DNA from: Sphingopyxis sp. YR583
GTDB taxonomy: Bacteria; Pseudomonadota; Alphaproteobacteria; Sphingomonadales; Sphingomonadaceae
Reading direction: 5' to 3'
Assembly (NCBI RefSeq): GCF_900108295.1
Contig: NZ_FNWK01000004.1
Span: forward strand, 243,677-307,676
Length of the DNA stretch: 64,000 bases
A model generated the notes under the pieces. The model did no database searches. It had not been told where the DNA came from and saw only the letters and a program-made list of their open reading frames with translations. The position numbers were made by a program, and so were the translations under genes. Shown here in pieces: positions 8,755 to 18,402 of this stretch. Position 1 is the stretch's first letter, and the number at the start of each line of letters is the position of its first letter.

Positions 8755-9285
8755 ATGAGGGTTCGGGGGCTGAAGCTGTTTGGCGCATTGCTCTTTATCG
8801 CAAGCCTGGGAGCATGCGACTGGAAATCGGACACGCCCCTTCTTTCCGAAGCGGATTATGTGACTCCCGCGATTGCGGGGACATATACGATGACAATTCA
8901 GGGGGCTCCCGACCCGCAGCGGATTGTAGAGAGACCGGGGCGGCAATTCGCACTGGTGGACTCCGGCAACCGGGAACTTGTCTTTTACTTGGCGGCGCTT
9001 CCGGAACTCGAACCCGGGATCGAGCTGTTTCTCGCGGAGGCCTCCGAAAAGCCACATAAGTATGAGTATTTTATCGTCGGGCTCGAGCGCGGGAGGCTCG
9101 ACGTGTATTTCCCGGTTTGCAAGAATACCGCCCTGCGGCCCGGTATCGAGGAGACGGATTCCGGGGCATGTAAGTTCAACTCACGGGCGGTGCTCATGCA
9201 AGTCACTCAGGAGGCCATTGCTGACATGCGGTCGGCGAAGGTACGCCAAAGCGGCTTTGTTGTCCTACGACGCGACAAGGATTAG
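8755..9285 (+). CDS. putative lipoprotein, unknown
   Basis: Not recognised. 176 residues from the ATG at 8755, preceded by an AAGGGGG ribosome site; an ATG at 8734 is also open. The leader LFGALLFIASLGACDW ends in a lipobox with Cys, so it should be an outer-surface or periplasmic lipoprotein. The body is soluble with no recognisable motif. It stands divergent from the three exported genes on the other strand, 236 bp apart. Confidence 0.7.
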   Translation: MRVRGLKLFGALLFIASLGACDWKSDTPLLSEADYVTPAIAGTYTMTIQGAPDPQRIVERPGRQFALVDSGNRELVFYLAALPELEPGIELFLAEASEKPHKYEYFIVGLERGRLDVYFPVCKNTALRPGIEETDSGACKFNSRAVLMQVTQEAIADMRSAKVRQSGFVVLRRDKD

Positions 9286-9603
9286 CGAAAGGCAGGTCTA
9301 CGACTGCCCGAACGAGCTTGGTCAAATTCCGTCGCCGCGTACCGCTTTTCCGATCGGCGTGGGCAGGGCGGGCCCGGACCACTGTCCCAAATCAGGCATG
9401 AGATAGCCTATCTCGCGGCGCAGGTCGCAAATTCATTTTGTTCCGCAAGAACGTCTGCTTTCCGGGAATTCCCTCCCTAAACCTGACTGTCTCTAATCGG
9501 CCACTTGCATACGTTCCACTTTTCAGATGGCAGCCCACGGCTTGACGGGGGCGGGCAGTAATTCCAATCGACTAAGGTGGCTGGCACGGGCAGAGACGCC
9601 GCT
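9286..9603. other. intergenic stretch, nothing recognised
   Basis: 318 bp between the lipoprotein gene and an alpha/beta hydrolase. No convincing coding frame, hairpin or promoter was found. Confidence 0.5.
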
Positions 9604-10446
9604 ATGAGCAACCATGACAAGTCGCGGGCATGGCGAAGCGGCATTTGCCGCGCAAACGGCATAGACATCCACTATCTCAGAACCGGCGGTAACAAGCCTC
9701 CGCTGGTTGTCCTGCACGGGTTGATTGGAAGTGGTGCATGCCTCTCGCCGCTGGCACAGGTGCTTGAAGATCATTTTGATGTCATTCTGCCCGATGCGCG
9801 CGGCCATGGAGAGTCCAGCGCTCCCGAGCAGGGGTATCTCTATCCCAATCTGGCCGACGACATTATCGGTCTGGTTGCGGAGCTTGGCCTCGAGGCGCCA
9901 ATACTGGCAGGACATTCCATGGGCGGGATGACCGCGGCGCTGGCTGCCAGCAAGCTGCGTTTGGCAATCGAGGCCCTCGTTCTGATCGATCCGACCTTCA
10001 TCAGCCCGGAATGGCAAAGGGAGGTTTATGAAAGCGATATTGCGGCAGATCATCGGCAATTGCTTCAGACATCAAGGGATGAACTGATTGCTCAGGCGCG
10101 ACTTCGCAACCCTAGCCGCTCGATCGAACTGACCGAGTTTCTGGCCGATGCGCGGTTTCGCACCTGTATGAGCGCATTCGAAGTCCTTACACCGCCCAAT
10201 CCGGACTGGCGGGCGCTCATCCGGAACATAGACGTGCCGGTGCTGCTGCTCACTGGTGATCGAGGTGTCGTCTCGCCCGAGACTGCTCAAGAGCTGGCTA
10301 ACCTCAATCCTTCGCTACGTCACGAGCTCATTGCCGATGCCGGCCACGGCCTTCCGTACGACATGCCCGCCCAGTCGGGAGCTGCAATGCTGGATTTCCT
10401 GCTGAAACTTGCCATCATTCGAGACGATCGGAACGCGGTAGACTGA
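9604..10446 (+). CDS. alpha/beta hydrolase
   Basis: 280-residue cytoplasmic alpha/beta-hydrolase from the ATG at 9604 (a GTG at 9577 is open but unsupported). Seen: oxyanion segment VVLHGLIGSG, nucleophile elbow AGHSMGGMTAAL, acid region LLTGDRGVVS and the base His in DAGHGLPYD. This is a complete Ser-Asp-His triad. There is no signal peptide. It stands alone, so the substrate (ester, lactone or peroxide-type) cannot be told. Confidence 0.85.
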   Translation: MSNHDKSRAWRSGICRANGIDIHYLRTGGNKPPLVVLHGLIGSGACLSPLAQVLEDHFDVILPDARGHGESSAPEQGYLYPNLADDIIGLVAELGLEAPILAGHSMGGMTAALAASKLRLAIEALVLIDPTFISPEWQREVYESDIAADHRQLLQTSRDELIAQARLRNPSRSIELTEFLADARFRTCMSAFEVLTPPNPDWRALIRNIDVPVLLLTGDRGVVSPETAQELANLNPSLRHELIADAGHGLPYDMPAQSGAAMLDFLLKLAIIRDDRNAVD

Positions 10447-10695
10447 TTCCTATTTCCGAGGCTCGTCCAGGATATCTGCTACGGACCATGTTCGCTGGTT
10501 TTGACGCGCCATCCAAAGCGGACTGACCGCAACCGGTCGCGGCCGGACTACATCAACTGTCGACATCAATGCTGCAGCGTATGAATTTTCTGCAGCGCTG
10601 GGAACGGCTTGGGCACCTCCGGAGTAATCTGGCCGAGCTTCAAAACAATAAGGATTGAACGCTTTCCACCGGGCCGCGCTCGCGCGCGGTCCGGA

Positions 10696-12622
10696 CTAAA
10701 GCAGGGCTGCCTGCGCCAATTGCTTGCAGTTCACTGACGATGGGGGCGGAGCGCCTTCCTTCTTGCCTCTATTCCTTCGCAGTCCCAGCGCGCTGCCGAT
10801 CGAGCGGCCGATCGAACCGATGATCCCTTCGCCCGAGCCTTTACCCGGCGCCGGCTGGCTGTCGACGCTGATCGAGGGATTTGAGAAGGTGCCGCCGATA
10901 CGCAGCGGGTCGACCAGCTTCAGGACGGGTTTGTCTTTCGACGCACCGGCCACTGTCAGCGCGACCGTCTCCTCGTCCAGGTTGATCTGCCCGCGTCCGC
11001 TGCCGCGCGACACGGCAGTCGCGATCAGAAAAGGCGAGGGGCGAAGGATCCCGTTTTTTTGCATCGAAGGCGAGGATCGCGCAGGTGAGCGGCGTCATCG
11101 CGTCATCATCGCCGAGCTTCTGGCCGATCGCACCGCCGAGGTCTTGGCCAAGCACGAAGGCCGCGGCGCGGTTCATAGAGCCGCGGCTCGCGGTGAAGGC
11201 GATCTTGCCCGACCCGTTGCCGAAAGCCTGACGGATCGTGGTGCCACGTCCCGTGATCCGGACAAGGCCCTGTACGGGGCCGCGGATCATCTCCGGTTGG
11301 CCGACCAGGGTTTCGAGCAATGCCCCCTCGACCCTGAGTTCGGTCGAGAGAATCGGCGTGGTTTTCGTGGAGTCGACCTTGACCCAGCCGGTCATTCGTC
11401 CTGCGTCGAGCTTGGCCACGGCATTATCGAGCTTGAGGATGCGGTGATCGAGGGTGAGATCGCCCTTGAGGCTCCGGAACGCCGAGCCGCCCTCGACGAG
11501 AAGCTGAACGATAGAAAAGCGGATGATCCCGTCGGTCGGCCCCATCCGGCTGAGATCGATCCGTGTGTCGGGAATGACGCGCTTCCCGATTCTTGCTTCC
11601 TTCGCACGCGCCGCGGCCAGTCCCGCATCGTCGGCGAGATCGTCAAAGTCGAATTGCGGCGCCTCGATCGTCGCGTCGATCTTGGTCCGGCCATCGCGCT
11701 TGAGCACAGTCGCTTTGGCGCTGATCCGCGAACGGCCGATCGTGCCGCCGAGCCTGTCGATGAACCAGTCCTCGCCGATGTGACGGACCGAGCCCGAAAG
11801 GTCGATATCCTGCGTGCCGAAGAGGCCCGCTTCGATCACATAATCGAGCTTCTTGAGGCTTGTGCCCCTCGCCGTCATTTTTACCGTCATATCGCGAAAG
11901 TTGAGCGGGCCGGCGGTCGTACCGGTCGCGGACACGTCGAGGGCGTCCGAAGTGAGGCTCGCCGAAAAGGGCCAAGGGCCATTGCCCGATGGCGCTGCGA
12001 GGGCTTTGCCACGCGCCTTGAGGCGGGCTGGCGTTCCGTCGAAACTGCCAACGGCGTCGATGGCAAGGCCCTGGATGTCGTCGGCCGTGACCGTACCGGT
12101 GATATCGAGACGCCGTGTCGCATCGCGAAGCGTGAAGCGGCCCTCGTCGATCAGTAGATGACTCAGCGAAGGCGCGCCGCTATCTGCTCGCGGCGGCTTG
12201 CCGGAACGCCCCGCCCAATTGCTGTTGCCCTTGGCGTCACGGACAAGAGCGATATCGAGGCCAGTGACGCTGATCCACTGCGGATCGGGGTCCCCGGCGA
12301 GGAGGTCGAAGATTGAAAGCCGTGCGCTGGCGCGCGTCACTTTCAGAAAATCTCCTTTGCCCGCCCATGCAGGCTGTACGATCCGCAGGTCTTGGACGAC
12401 GATCTCGGGCGTGAAGGAAAAGGCGCTTGTTCGCGACAGGGCACCTATTGTGACCGGTGCCTCGAATTCGGCCGAGAGGTGCCGTTCGGCCATGCCTTTG
12501 AACATGCCAATCGGAAAGGCTGCCGCACCGACAAAGAGGGTGAGGAGCAGGATTGCGGCGGCTGCGAGCGCGATCCTTGTCTTTCTTGAAAGGGAAATGC
12601 GGGGACTTTTTGCTATCGCCAT
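10696..12622 (-). pseudogene. AsmA-family envelope protein, frameshifted near the C-terminus
   Basis: AsmA-like protein: an N-terminal membrane anchor (IALAAAAILLLTLFVGAAAF, residues ~17-36) followed by a long periplasmic beta-rich domain of the kind involved in outer-membrane lipid homeostasis. The frame runs from 12622 to about 11060, ending in ILAFDAKK, then the reading frame is lost at a run of seven A (T on the plus strand, 11053-11059). The natural continuation (NGILRPSPFLIATAVSRG...) lies in another frame and stops at 10696. Removing one A restores a single ~640-residue protein. It could be a sequencing indel, a slippage-prone site or a real mutation. Confidence 0.8.
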
Positions 12623-12628
12623 TCGCGG

Positions 12629-13579
12629 TCACTTATCCGTCACGTCGGGCACGAAGCTGACCTGCGCAAGGCGCCAGTTTCGCTCGGGCTCTCCGGGCCA
12701 ATGGCCCTCCGGTCCGTCATAGTCGTGGGGTGGATGCGCTCCGTGGACTTCGGCACGAATGAGGCGGCCGGTCTCGCGAAGCCGGATCGTCGCGCCGGGG
12801 TAGCGTTGTTCGAGCAGTTTGCGTACTTCTTCGGCATCGTCGGACAGCTTTGCGCTCGCGAGCGCCCGCGGTGCGCCATCGACGAGTTCGGCGGTGGAAG
12901 AACGGATCGCCGTCAGGCCGTCGTGCAATATGTCGAACGAAATGAAAGCCGCAGCGACCGAATCCGCCCACCACCAGCCGAGCCCGAGCCCCACGATGCC
13001 TGCGATCCCTGCCGCACCGGTCATCCAGTTGGCCTTGTTCATCAGCGCGTCGGTGTGGAGAAGCTTGTCGGACAGTTTTTCGGCAAGTGGCAGTTCCTTT
13101 CGGCCGATGATCATCGGAGGAATCATCGCGTAGGCCTGCGCCCCGATCATGAGCCAGCCGAGCCAGATGTCGCGGCCCAGAATGCGCACGGATCCAACCG
13201 TCGCATGCTCCGCTTCGATGAGCGTCATCGCCGAGTCCCAGAGCAGGAGCGCGCCGGTTCCGGCGAGCGCAACGGAAGCCAGAAAGAAGCCGAGGCCGTT
13301 CACCCGCTCGAAGCCGAAGGGGAATTTCCTCGAGTGCTTTCCCGTCCGTTCCATTCGTGCTGCGACGAGAAAGGCGATTGGTGGGACAAGGCCGAGCGTG
13401 TCCTCGATCCACGCGGTCTTCATCGTCTGACTCTGGCCGAGCACGAGGCCCATCACGGCGATGATCGATATCGTCCATGCAATGTTCCACCACTCTAGCC
13501 GTTCTGCGCGCTTCAATGTATCGCGCAGCGCGGACGGCAGCTCGTCCGCGTGCGTTCGCGCGGCCGCGGCGCCGTTCAT
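12629..13579 (-). CDS. cation diffusion facilitator (CDF) family transporter
   Basis: Inner-membrane divalent metal exporter of the CDF type, 316 residues, about six membrane segments. Characteristic pieces: first helix WWNIAWTISIIAVMGLVLG, KFPFGFERVNGLGFF (the family's PFGxxR loop), HTDALMNKANWMTG and WWWADSVAAAFISFDI, where acidic residues line the metal site. The TM2 site residues (IEDTLG) depart from the classical HxxxD pattern, so the metal is uncertain. The C-terminal cytoplasmic domain is present. Start overlaps the upstream lipoprotein stop by four bases (ATGA). Confidence 0.85.
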   Translation of the reverse strand: MNGAAAARTHADELPSALRDTLKRAERLEWWNIAWTISIIAVMGLVLGQSQTMKTAWIEDTLGLVPPIAFLVAARMERTGKHSRKFPFGFERVNGLGFFLASVALAGTGALLLWDSAMTLIEAEHATVGSVRILGRDIWLGWLMIGAQAYAMIPPMIIGRKELPLAEKLSDKLLHTDALMNKANWMTGAAGIAGIVGLGLGWWWADSVAAAFISFDILHDGLTAIRSSTAELVDGAPRALASAKLSDDAEEVRKLLEQRYPGATIRLRETGRLIRAEVHGAHPPHDYDGPEGHWPGEPERNWRLAQVSFVPDVTDK

Positions 13580-14025
13580 TGCGGATCACCTCCGTCGCGT
13601 GTGCTCGCCTCGACGACGCTGATCCAGCGGTTCTCGCCATTCTTCATCGCGGCGCGCCATTCGATCGCCTTTTCGCCCTGACCGGAGGTCGCGAGAGGAG
13701 GGGAGAGGGCCGCAGCCGTCTCGAGCAGAGTCCCTTTGCGAAACGGTGCGACCACAAGATCGACACCGCCTTCGTCGAGGCGGGCAAGCAAAGGTTCAAG
13801 CTCGCCGGTCTCGACGCGCGATATGGCGTGGGTCCGCTTTTGAAGCCGGTCGAGGAGACGAAGCGCCTCTGGCGGCAGCGGGGCCGTTGCCGCGACCCTG
13901 ATTTCGCCGCGCGCCTCGATCGCGGTCAGCGTTCCGTCGGGATCCTTGGGAAGTGCATCGCAGCCAGCCAAGGGCAGGGCGATCAGAGCGGCGGTGATCC
14001 AGCGCCGGAAGCATGGGCGGTACAC
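13576..14025 (-). CDS. lipoprotein with solute-binding-like half domain
   Basis: 149 residues. Signal with lipobox LPLAGCD (Cys ~22), so lipid-anchored. The mature part reads like the start of a type II periplasmic solute-binding protein (GTLTAIEARGEIRVAATAPL, then DEGGVDLVVAPF) but is only one lobe long, well short of the ~250 residues of a complete binding protein. It is coupled by ATGA overlap to the CDF transporter, suggesting a partner role in metal handling (inference). Confidence 0.65.
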   Translation of the reverse strand: MYRPCFRRWITAALIALPLAGCDALPKDPDGTLTAIEARGEIRVAATAPLPPEALRLLDRLQKRTHAISRVETGELEPLLARLDEGGVDLVVAPFRKGTLLETAAALSPPLATSGQGEKAIEWRAAMKNGENRWISVVEASTRDGGDPQ

Positions 14026-14037
14026 GCGGGCGAAAGC

Positions 14038-14355
<318 letters not shown>

Positions 14356-14414
14356 TCAAACGTGCGACGCCGTCCGGAGTTGCCAAGGGGAAGCCGCAAC
14401 GGCGGAGCCGGGTG

Positions 14415-15545
14415 TCAGAAACGGCGATGAAAGCTGAAGAGGCCCGCATCGGGATCGCCGCTGCCGAGGATGAGACCGCGTAATATCTGGGCCGCCATCA
14501 TCGAGAACGTGATCCCGTTGCCGCCATAGCCCATCGCCGCGTAACAATTCTTCATTCCCGGAACGCGGCCGATCGTCGGGGTTCCCAGCGGGCTATTGCC
14601 GAAGCTTCCGGCCCAGGCATAAGCCGGCGTCGGGTCGATATTGGGAAGCAGTGCCCCCAGCTCTCGCGAAAGCGTTGCGCATTTCGAGCCTATTTGCGCA
14701 TCGCGCGTCGCGGCGTCGGCATAATCCTCGTCCTCCCCGCCGCAGATGACGACGCCGTCCGGCGTCGTGCGGATATAGAGATAGGGATCGGATGCTTCCC
14801 AGATCAGTGCGGCGCCGGGCCAAATGTTAGGGGGCTGCGGCCGTGTCGCGATCGACCAGGTTGACATGATGCTGTTGCCCTTTTGGCGGGGACGCCCTTC
14901 GGCATCTCATAGCCGGTCGCACAGAGGGCATGGGCAGCCTGAATCTCGCAGCCTGTCGTTGTCCCGATCGTAAAGCCGCTATCCGACGGATCGATCTCGC
15001 TTGCATCTTTGGGCGCATAGATCTTCGCCCCTCGCCGCGCAGCGATCCCCATATAGGCTGCTGCCATGCGGCGCGGATCGGCGGTGTAGTTGCCGAAACC
15101 GAGCAGCGCAGGCGCCGGGCGATTCCGGTTCTGCGGCGGAGTTCGGCCGGTGCGAGCAACTCGACCTCGAAACCTGTACGTCGGCGTGCCTCGGCTTCCC
15201 GTTCGAGGCCCGCCCGGTCGAGGACATTCCCGTCGAGATAGATCGATCCGCGCGTCGCGGCGTCGACATCGAGGCCGAGCCGCTGGGTACGCGCCCGCAA
15301 CGCCTCGACCCCAGACAGGGTCGGCGCCAGATGCGCTCGGCACGGTCGAGTACCACGATATCGAGGCCTGTTTCGCTCAGCGTCTCGGCAATCAGTGCGC
15401 CCGAAATGCCCGCGCCGATAATCGCCACGTCGCATTCGACCTTGGGCGGGAGGCGCCGTATGGCGAGGGGAGGGCGGCGCCGATCCAGCCAGAGCGGGCG
15501 TCCGGTTCTGAGATCGCGGTGGACGGTCGATGATGCCGTGGTCAT
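14415..15545 (-). pseudogene. FAD-dependent oxidoreductase (DAO family), multiply frameshifted
   Basis: Remnant of a D-amino-acid-oxidase-type FAD oxidoreductase. Start ATG 15545 (overlapping the mgtC-like stop). The FAD Rossmann motif CDVAIIGAGISGALIAETL is intact, then LDR runs straight into AERIWRR, implying a deletion of roughly 40 residues. The frame then shifts to give VEALRARTQRLGLDVDAATR, shifts again at GFGNYTADPRRMAAAYMGI, and again to WSIATRPQPPNIWPGA through the C-terminal GYGGNGITFSMMAAQILRG and the stop at 14415. With at least three frame changes plus a deletion this is a decayed gene, not a single sequencing slip. Confidence 0.85.
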
Positions 15546-16228
15546 GCCTGCTGGGGCCGGATTTCGAAGCTGGCCACCGACGCGTCGGCGATCCACGCCG
15601 CGCCGATTGCTTCGGCTTTCGTCTCGTCATAGCCATCGACGATCGCCCCGAACCCCTGGACGTCGCTTTCCGCCCATTGATCTACTGTGATGACGGACAA
15701 GCCATGGCTCTCGATGATCCGGATAAAGGCGGAAAGGGCGACGGGCGCGTCGCGCCGGAAGCCGATCTTGATGTGCGCGATACGCCGCTGCGGTGCATGA
15801 CGCTCGGTAATGGCAACGGCTGCCAGAACGAGAAGCGCGGCAAGGCCGCCGAAGATCGCGAGCTCATAAAAGCCGATGCCGAAGAGCATGCCGAGTGTCG
15901 CCGTGGTCCAGAGCGACGCGGCGGTCGTGAGGCCGCGTACATTGAACCCCTCACGGAATATGACACCGCCGCATAAAAAGCCGATCCCTGTCAATATGCC
16001 GTGCGCCATGCGAACCGGGTCTATGCGGATCACCTCGATCGGTGCATCGTTGAGCCATGCCATCTGATGCACCGCCGAAAGCATCAACAGGCAGCAGGAA
16101 AGCGCGACGAGAATATGCGTGCGAAGGCCAGCGGGGCTCGCGCGATATTCCCGCTCTGCGCCGATGATCGCCCCGGCAATGATCGCGCCGAGGATAGGCC
16201 AGAGCAGATCGGGCGCCATCACACTCAT
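15542..16228 (-). CDS. MgtC/SapB family membrane protein
   Basis: 228-residue inner-membrane protein with about five N-terminal helices. The MgtC signature is clear: GAIIGAEREYRASPAGLRTH, then GIGFLCGGVIFREGFNVRGL and TTAASLWTTATLGMLFG; a C-terminal ACT-like cytoplasmic part follows (~150-228). The family is linked to growth in low magnesium and to modulation of membrane ATPases. It is the first gene of the minus-strand block that also holds the CDF transporter, so the block has a metal-homeostasis flavour (inference). Confidence 0.9.
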   Translation of the reverse strand: MSVMAPDLLWPILGAIIAGAIIGAEREYRASPAGLRTHILVALSCCLLMLSAVHQMAWLNDAPIEVIRIDPVRMAHGILTGIGFLCGGVIFREGFNVRGLTTAASLWTTATLGMLFGIGFYELAIFGGLAALLVLAAVAITERHAPQRRIAHIKIGFRRDAPVALSAFIRIIESHGLSVITVDQWAESDVQGFGAIVDGYDETKAEAIGAAWIADASVASFEIRPQQA

Positions 16229-16453
16229 GCGAGGATCAGGGCTGAAGCCTGGCGGGCGTGCCGGGGGTCGCCGTCAAACAGGGAAGGATTCAAACCATGA
16301 TCCTCTTAACTTAGGTTCTTGCTCAAACGAGCGGCTGCCGCAAAAGGATGCGCGCCGATCGCGTGGGTCTTGTCTGCCAAGGGCTTGCGGCGATAGGGTA
16401 CGGCCGCCATCAACGGCGTCGAACCGCTGGTGGAATGACCGGAAAGAGGGGGT

Positions 16454-17956
16454 ATGGAATCGACGCGAATAGGGGCGCTTGGGCGCGATGCGCGCGCGAG
16501 CAGGCTGATCATCGGCCTGCTGACGCTTGGCTTTGCGGCGCTTCTGGCGGCGGCCGTCGCCACCTTCTGGATCCAGCGTCAGAATGAGGAGAGTTCGGCG
16601 CTAGTTGCGCACACGCTTTCAGTCGAGACGAGTCTTGGTGGATTTGCCAGTGCAGCAGAGCGTCTCGAAACCGCCCGGCGCGGATTGTTGCTGACGGCGA
16701 ACCCGGATTTTTTGCCTGTCATCGACGATACCGAAACGGCAGCGCGGATGCGCCTTGAAGAGCTTTCGCAGCGCATCGCCGACAATCCCGCACAACGCGC
16801 ACGTGTAGAGCGCCTTCGCACGCTTCTCGATGAATATGCGGCCTATCGCCAGAAGGCCCAGCAACTCTCCGGCGCGGCGCGTGGAGACATGGTCGCCGGC
16901 TTCATGACCGATCCTGCAGTCCTGCGCATTCGGGAGATGCGCAGCGTCGTCGAAGCGATGATCGCGGAAGAGGTGGGATTGCTTCGCGCCCGCGAGGCGC
17001 AGCAGCGGACGATGCAGCGCCTCTTCGGCGCCATGCTCGTTGCGACCGGCTTCCTCATTCTCGTCGTTGCAGGTGTCACGCTCTGGCTTGTACGGCGGAA
17101 CCTCGCCGAGCTTCGCGCGTCGCGTGCAGAGCTTCGTTACCTCAACGAAGGGCTCGAGCAACTCGTTGATGCCCGCACTGGCGAACTCAAGCGCGCGAAT
17201 GCCGAAATCCAGCGCTTTGCCTATATCGTCAGCCACGACCTTCGCTCGCCGCTCGTCAATGTCATGGGTTTCACCGCCGAACTCGAAACAGCCCGTCAGT
17301 CGATCGCGGGCTATGTAAGCAAGAGCGACGCCGAGGGGTGGTCGGCGCCTGACGCGACGACACGGCTCGCGATCGAGGAGGATCTTCCCGAAGCGATCGG
17401 CTTCATCCGCTCATCGACGCAGAAAATGGATCGGCTCATCAATGCGATCCTGAACCTGTCGCGTCAGGGACGCCGGACGCTCGCGCCGGAGACGCTCGAT
17501 CTCGGCGAGGTGGTGCAGGGTATCGTTGGAAGCCTCCGCCACCGCATTGACGAGACGGGCACAAGTCTCCACGTCGATACTTTGCCGAAGGTGGTCAACG
17601 ACCGCGTCGCCGTCGAGCAGATCCTGTCCAATCTTGTTGAGAATGCGCTCAAATATCTGGAGCCGGGACGGCCGGGCGTGATCGAGGTAACCGGCGGCAG
17701 CGACCTCGGACGCGCCTGGGTATCGGTTGCCGACAATGGTCGCGGCATAGAGCCGCGCGATCATGAACGGATTTTCGATCTGTTCCGCCGCTCGGGCGCG
17801 CAAGATCAGCCGGGCGAGGGGATCGGGCTTGCTCACGCCCGGGCGCTGGCATATCGCCTCGGCGGCTTTATCGAAGTCCAGTCCGAATTGGGTGCGGGGT
17901 CCACCTTCCGGCTGATCCTGCCCATCGAATGGCAAAGCGGAGAAGAGGATGCCTGA
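16454..17956 (+). CDS. CHASE3 sensor histidine kinase
   Basis: 500-residue membrane sensor kinase. Helix 1 (LIIGLLTLGFAALLAAAVAT, ~18-37), a ~140-residue periplasmic helical CHASE3-like domain, helix 2 (LFGAMLVATGFLILVVAGVT, ~190-210), a coiled linker, HisKA with FAYIVSHDLRSPL (His261), and an HATPase with NLVENALKYL, VADNGRGIEP and GEGIGLAHARAL. It overlaps the response-regulator gene by eight bases. With the two downstream genes it forms a compact phosphorelay-like unit; the stimulus is unknown. Confidence 0.93.
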   Translation: MESTRIGALGRDARASRLIIGLLTLGFAALLAAAVATFWIQRQNEESSALVAHTLSVETSLGGFASAAERLETARRGLLLTANPDFLPVIDDTETAARMRLEELSQRIADNPAQRARVERLRTLLDEYAAYRQKAQQLSGAARGDMVAGFMTDPAVLRIREMRSVVEAMIAEEVGLLRAREAQQRTMQRLFGAMLVATGFLILVVAGVTLWLVRRNLAELRASRAELRYLNEGLEQLVDARTGELKRANAEIQRFAYIVSHDLRSPLVNVMGFTAELETARQSIAGYVSKSDAEGWSAPDATTRLAIEEDLPEAIGFIRSSTQKMDRLINAILNLSRQGRRTLAPETLDLGEVVQGIVGSLRHRIDETGTSLHVDTLPKVVNDRVAVEQILSNLVENALKYLEPGRPGVIEVTGGSDLGRAWVSVADNGRGIEPRDHERIFDLFRRSGAQDQPGEGIGLAHARALAYRLGGFIEVQSELGAGSTFRLILPIEWQSGEEDA

Positions 17957-18395
17957 CCAACTACCCGTCAATATCGTGATGATCGAGGACGATGAGGGGC
18001 ATGCGCGCCTCATCGAGAAAAATATCCGGCGCGCCGGTATCTCGAACACGATCCATCATTTCCTCGACGGCACTTCCGCGCTGTCGTTCCTGTACGACAG
18101 CGATCATGGTCCGGTCCGCAACGGCCCGGCACTGATCCTGCTCGATCTCAACCTGCCCGACATGAGCGGCACCGACATATTGGCTAAGATCAAGGGCGAT
18201 GGCAGCCCGCTCCGCCGGACTCCCGTCGTGGTCCTGACCACGACCGATGACAAGATCGAGATCCAGCGCTGCTACGATCTCGGCTGCAACGTCTACATCA
18301 CCAAGCCGGTGAACTATGAGAATTTCGCCGACGCCATCCGGCAGCTCGGTCTCTTCCTGTCGGTGATCCAGGTCCCCGATCCCGATCCTGCCTGA
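17949..18395 (+). CDS. single-domain response regulator (Rcp1-like)
   Basis: 148 residues, receiver domain only. Acid pocket EDDE near the N-terminus, phosphoacceptor in [13 protein letters not shown] (Asp66), conserved Thr region VVLTTTDD and Lys in ITKPVN. There is no output domain, so it works as a phosphate shuttle or sink between the flanking kinases. It overlaps the kinase gene upstream and is followed after 7 bp by the hybrid kinase. Confidence 0.93.
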   Translation: MPDQLPVNIVMIEDDEGHARLIEKNIRRAGISNTIHHFLDGTSALSFLYDSDHGPVRNGPALILLDLNLPDMSGTDILAKIKGDGSPLRRTPVVVLTTTDDKIEIQRCYDLGCNVYITKPVNYENFADAIRQLGLFLSVIQVPDPDPA

Positions 18396-18402
18396 GGCCT
18401 GC

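Noticed and set aside
11040..11066. programmed ribosomal frameshift in asmA
   Set aside because: The needed shift is +1, whereas A-runs of this type usually favour -1, and AsmA proteins are not known to use recoding. An indel is simpler, so I kept it only as a possibility.
10724..12157. 477-codon open frame on the plus strand over asmA
   Set aside because: No family features; the minus strand reads as AsmA in spite of its frameshift.
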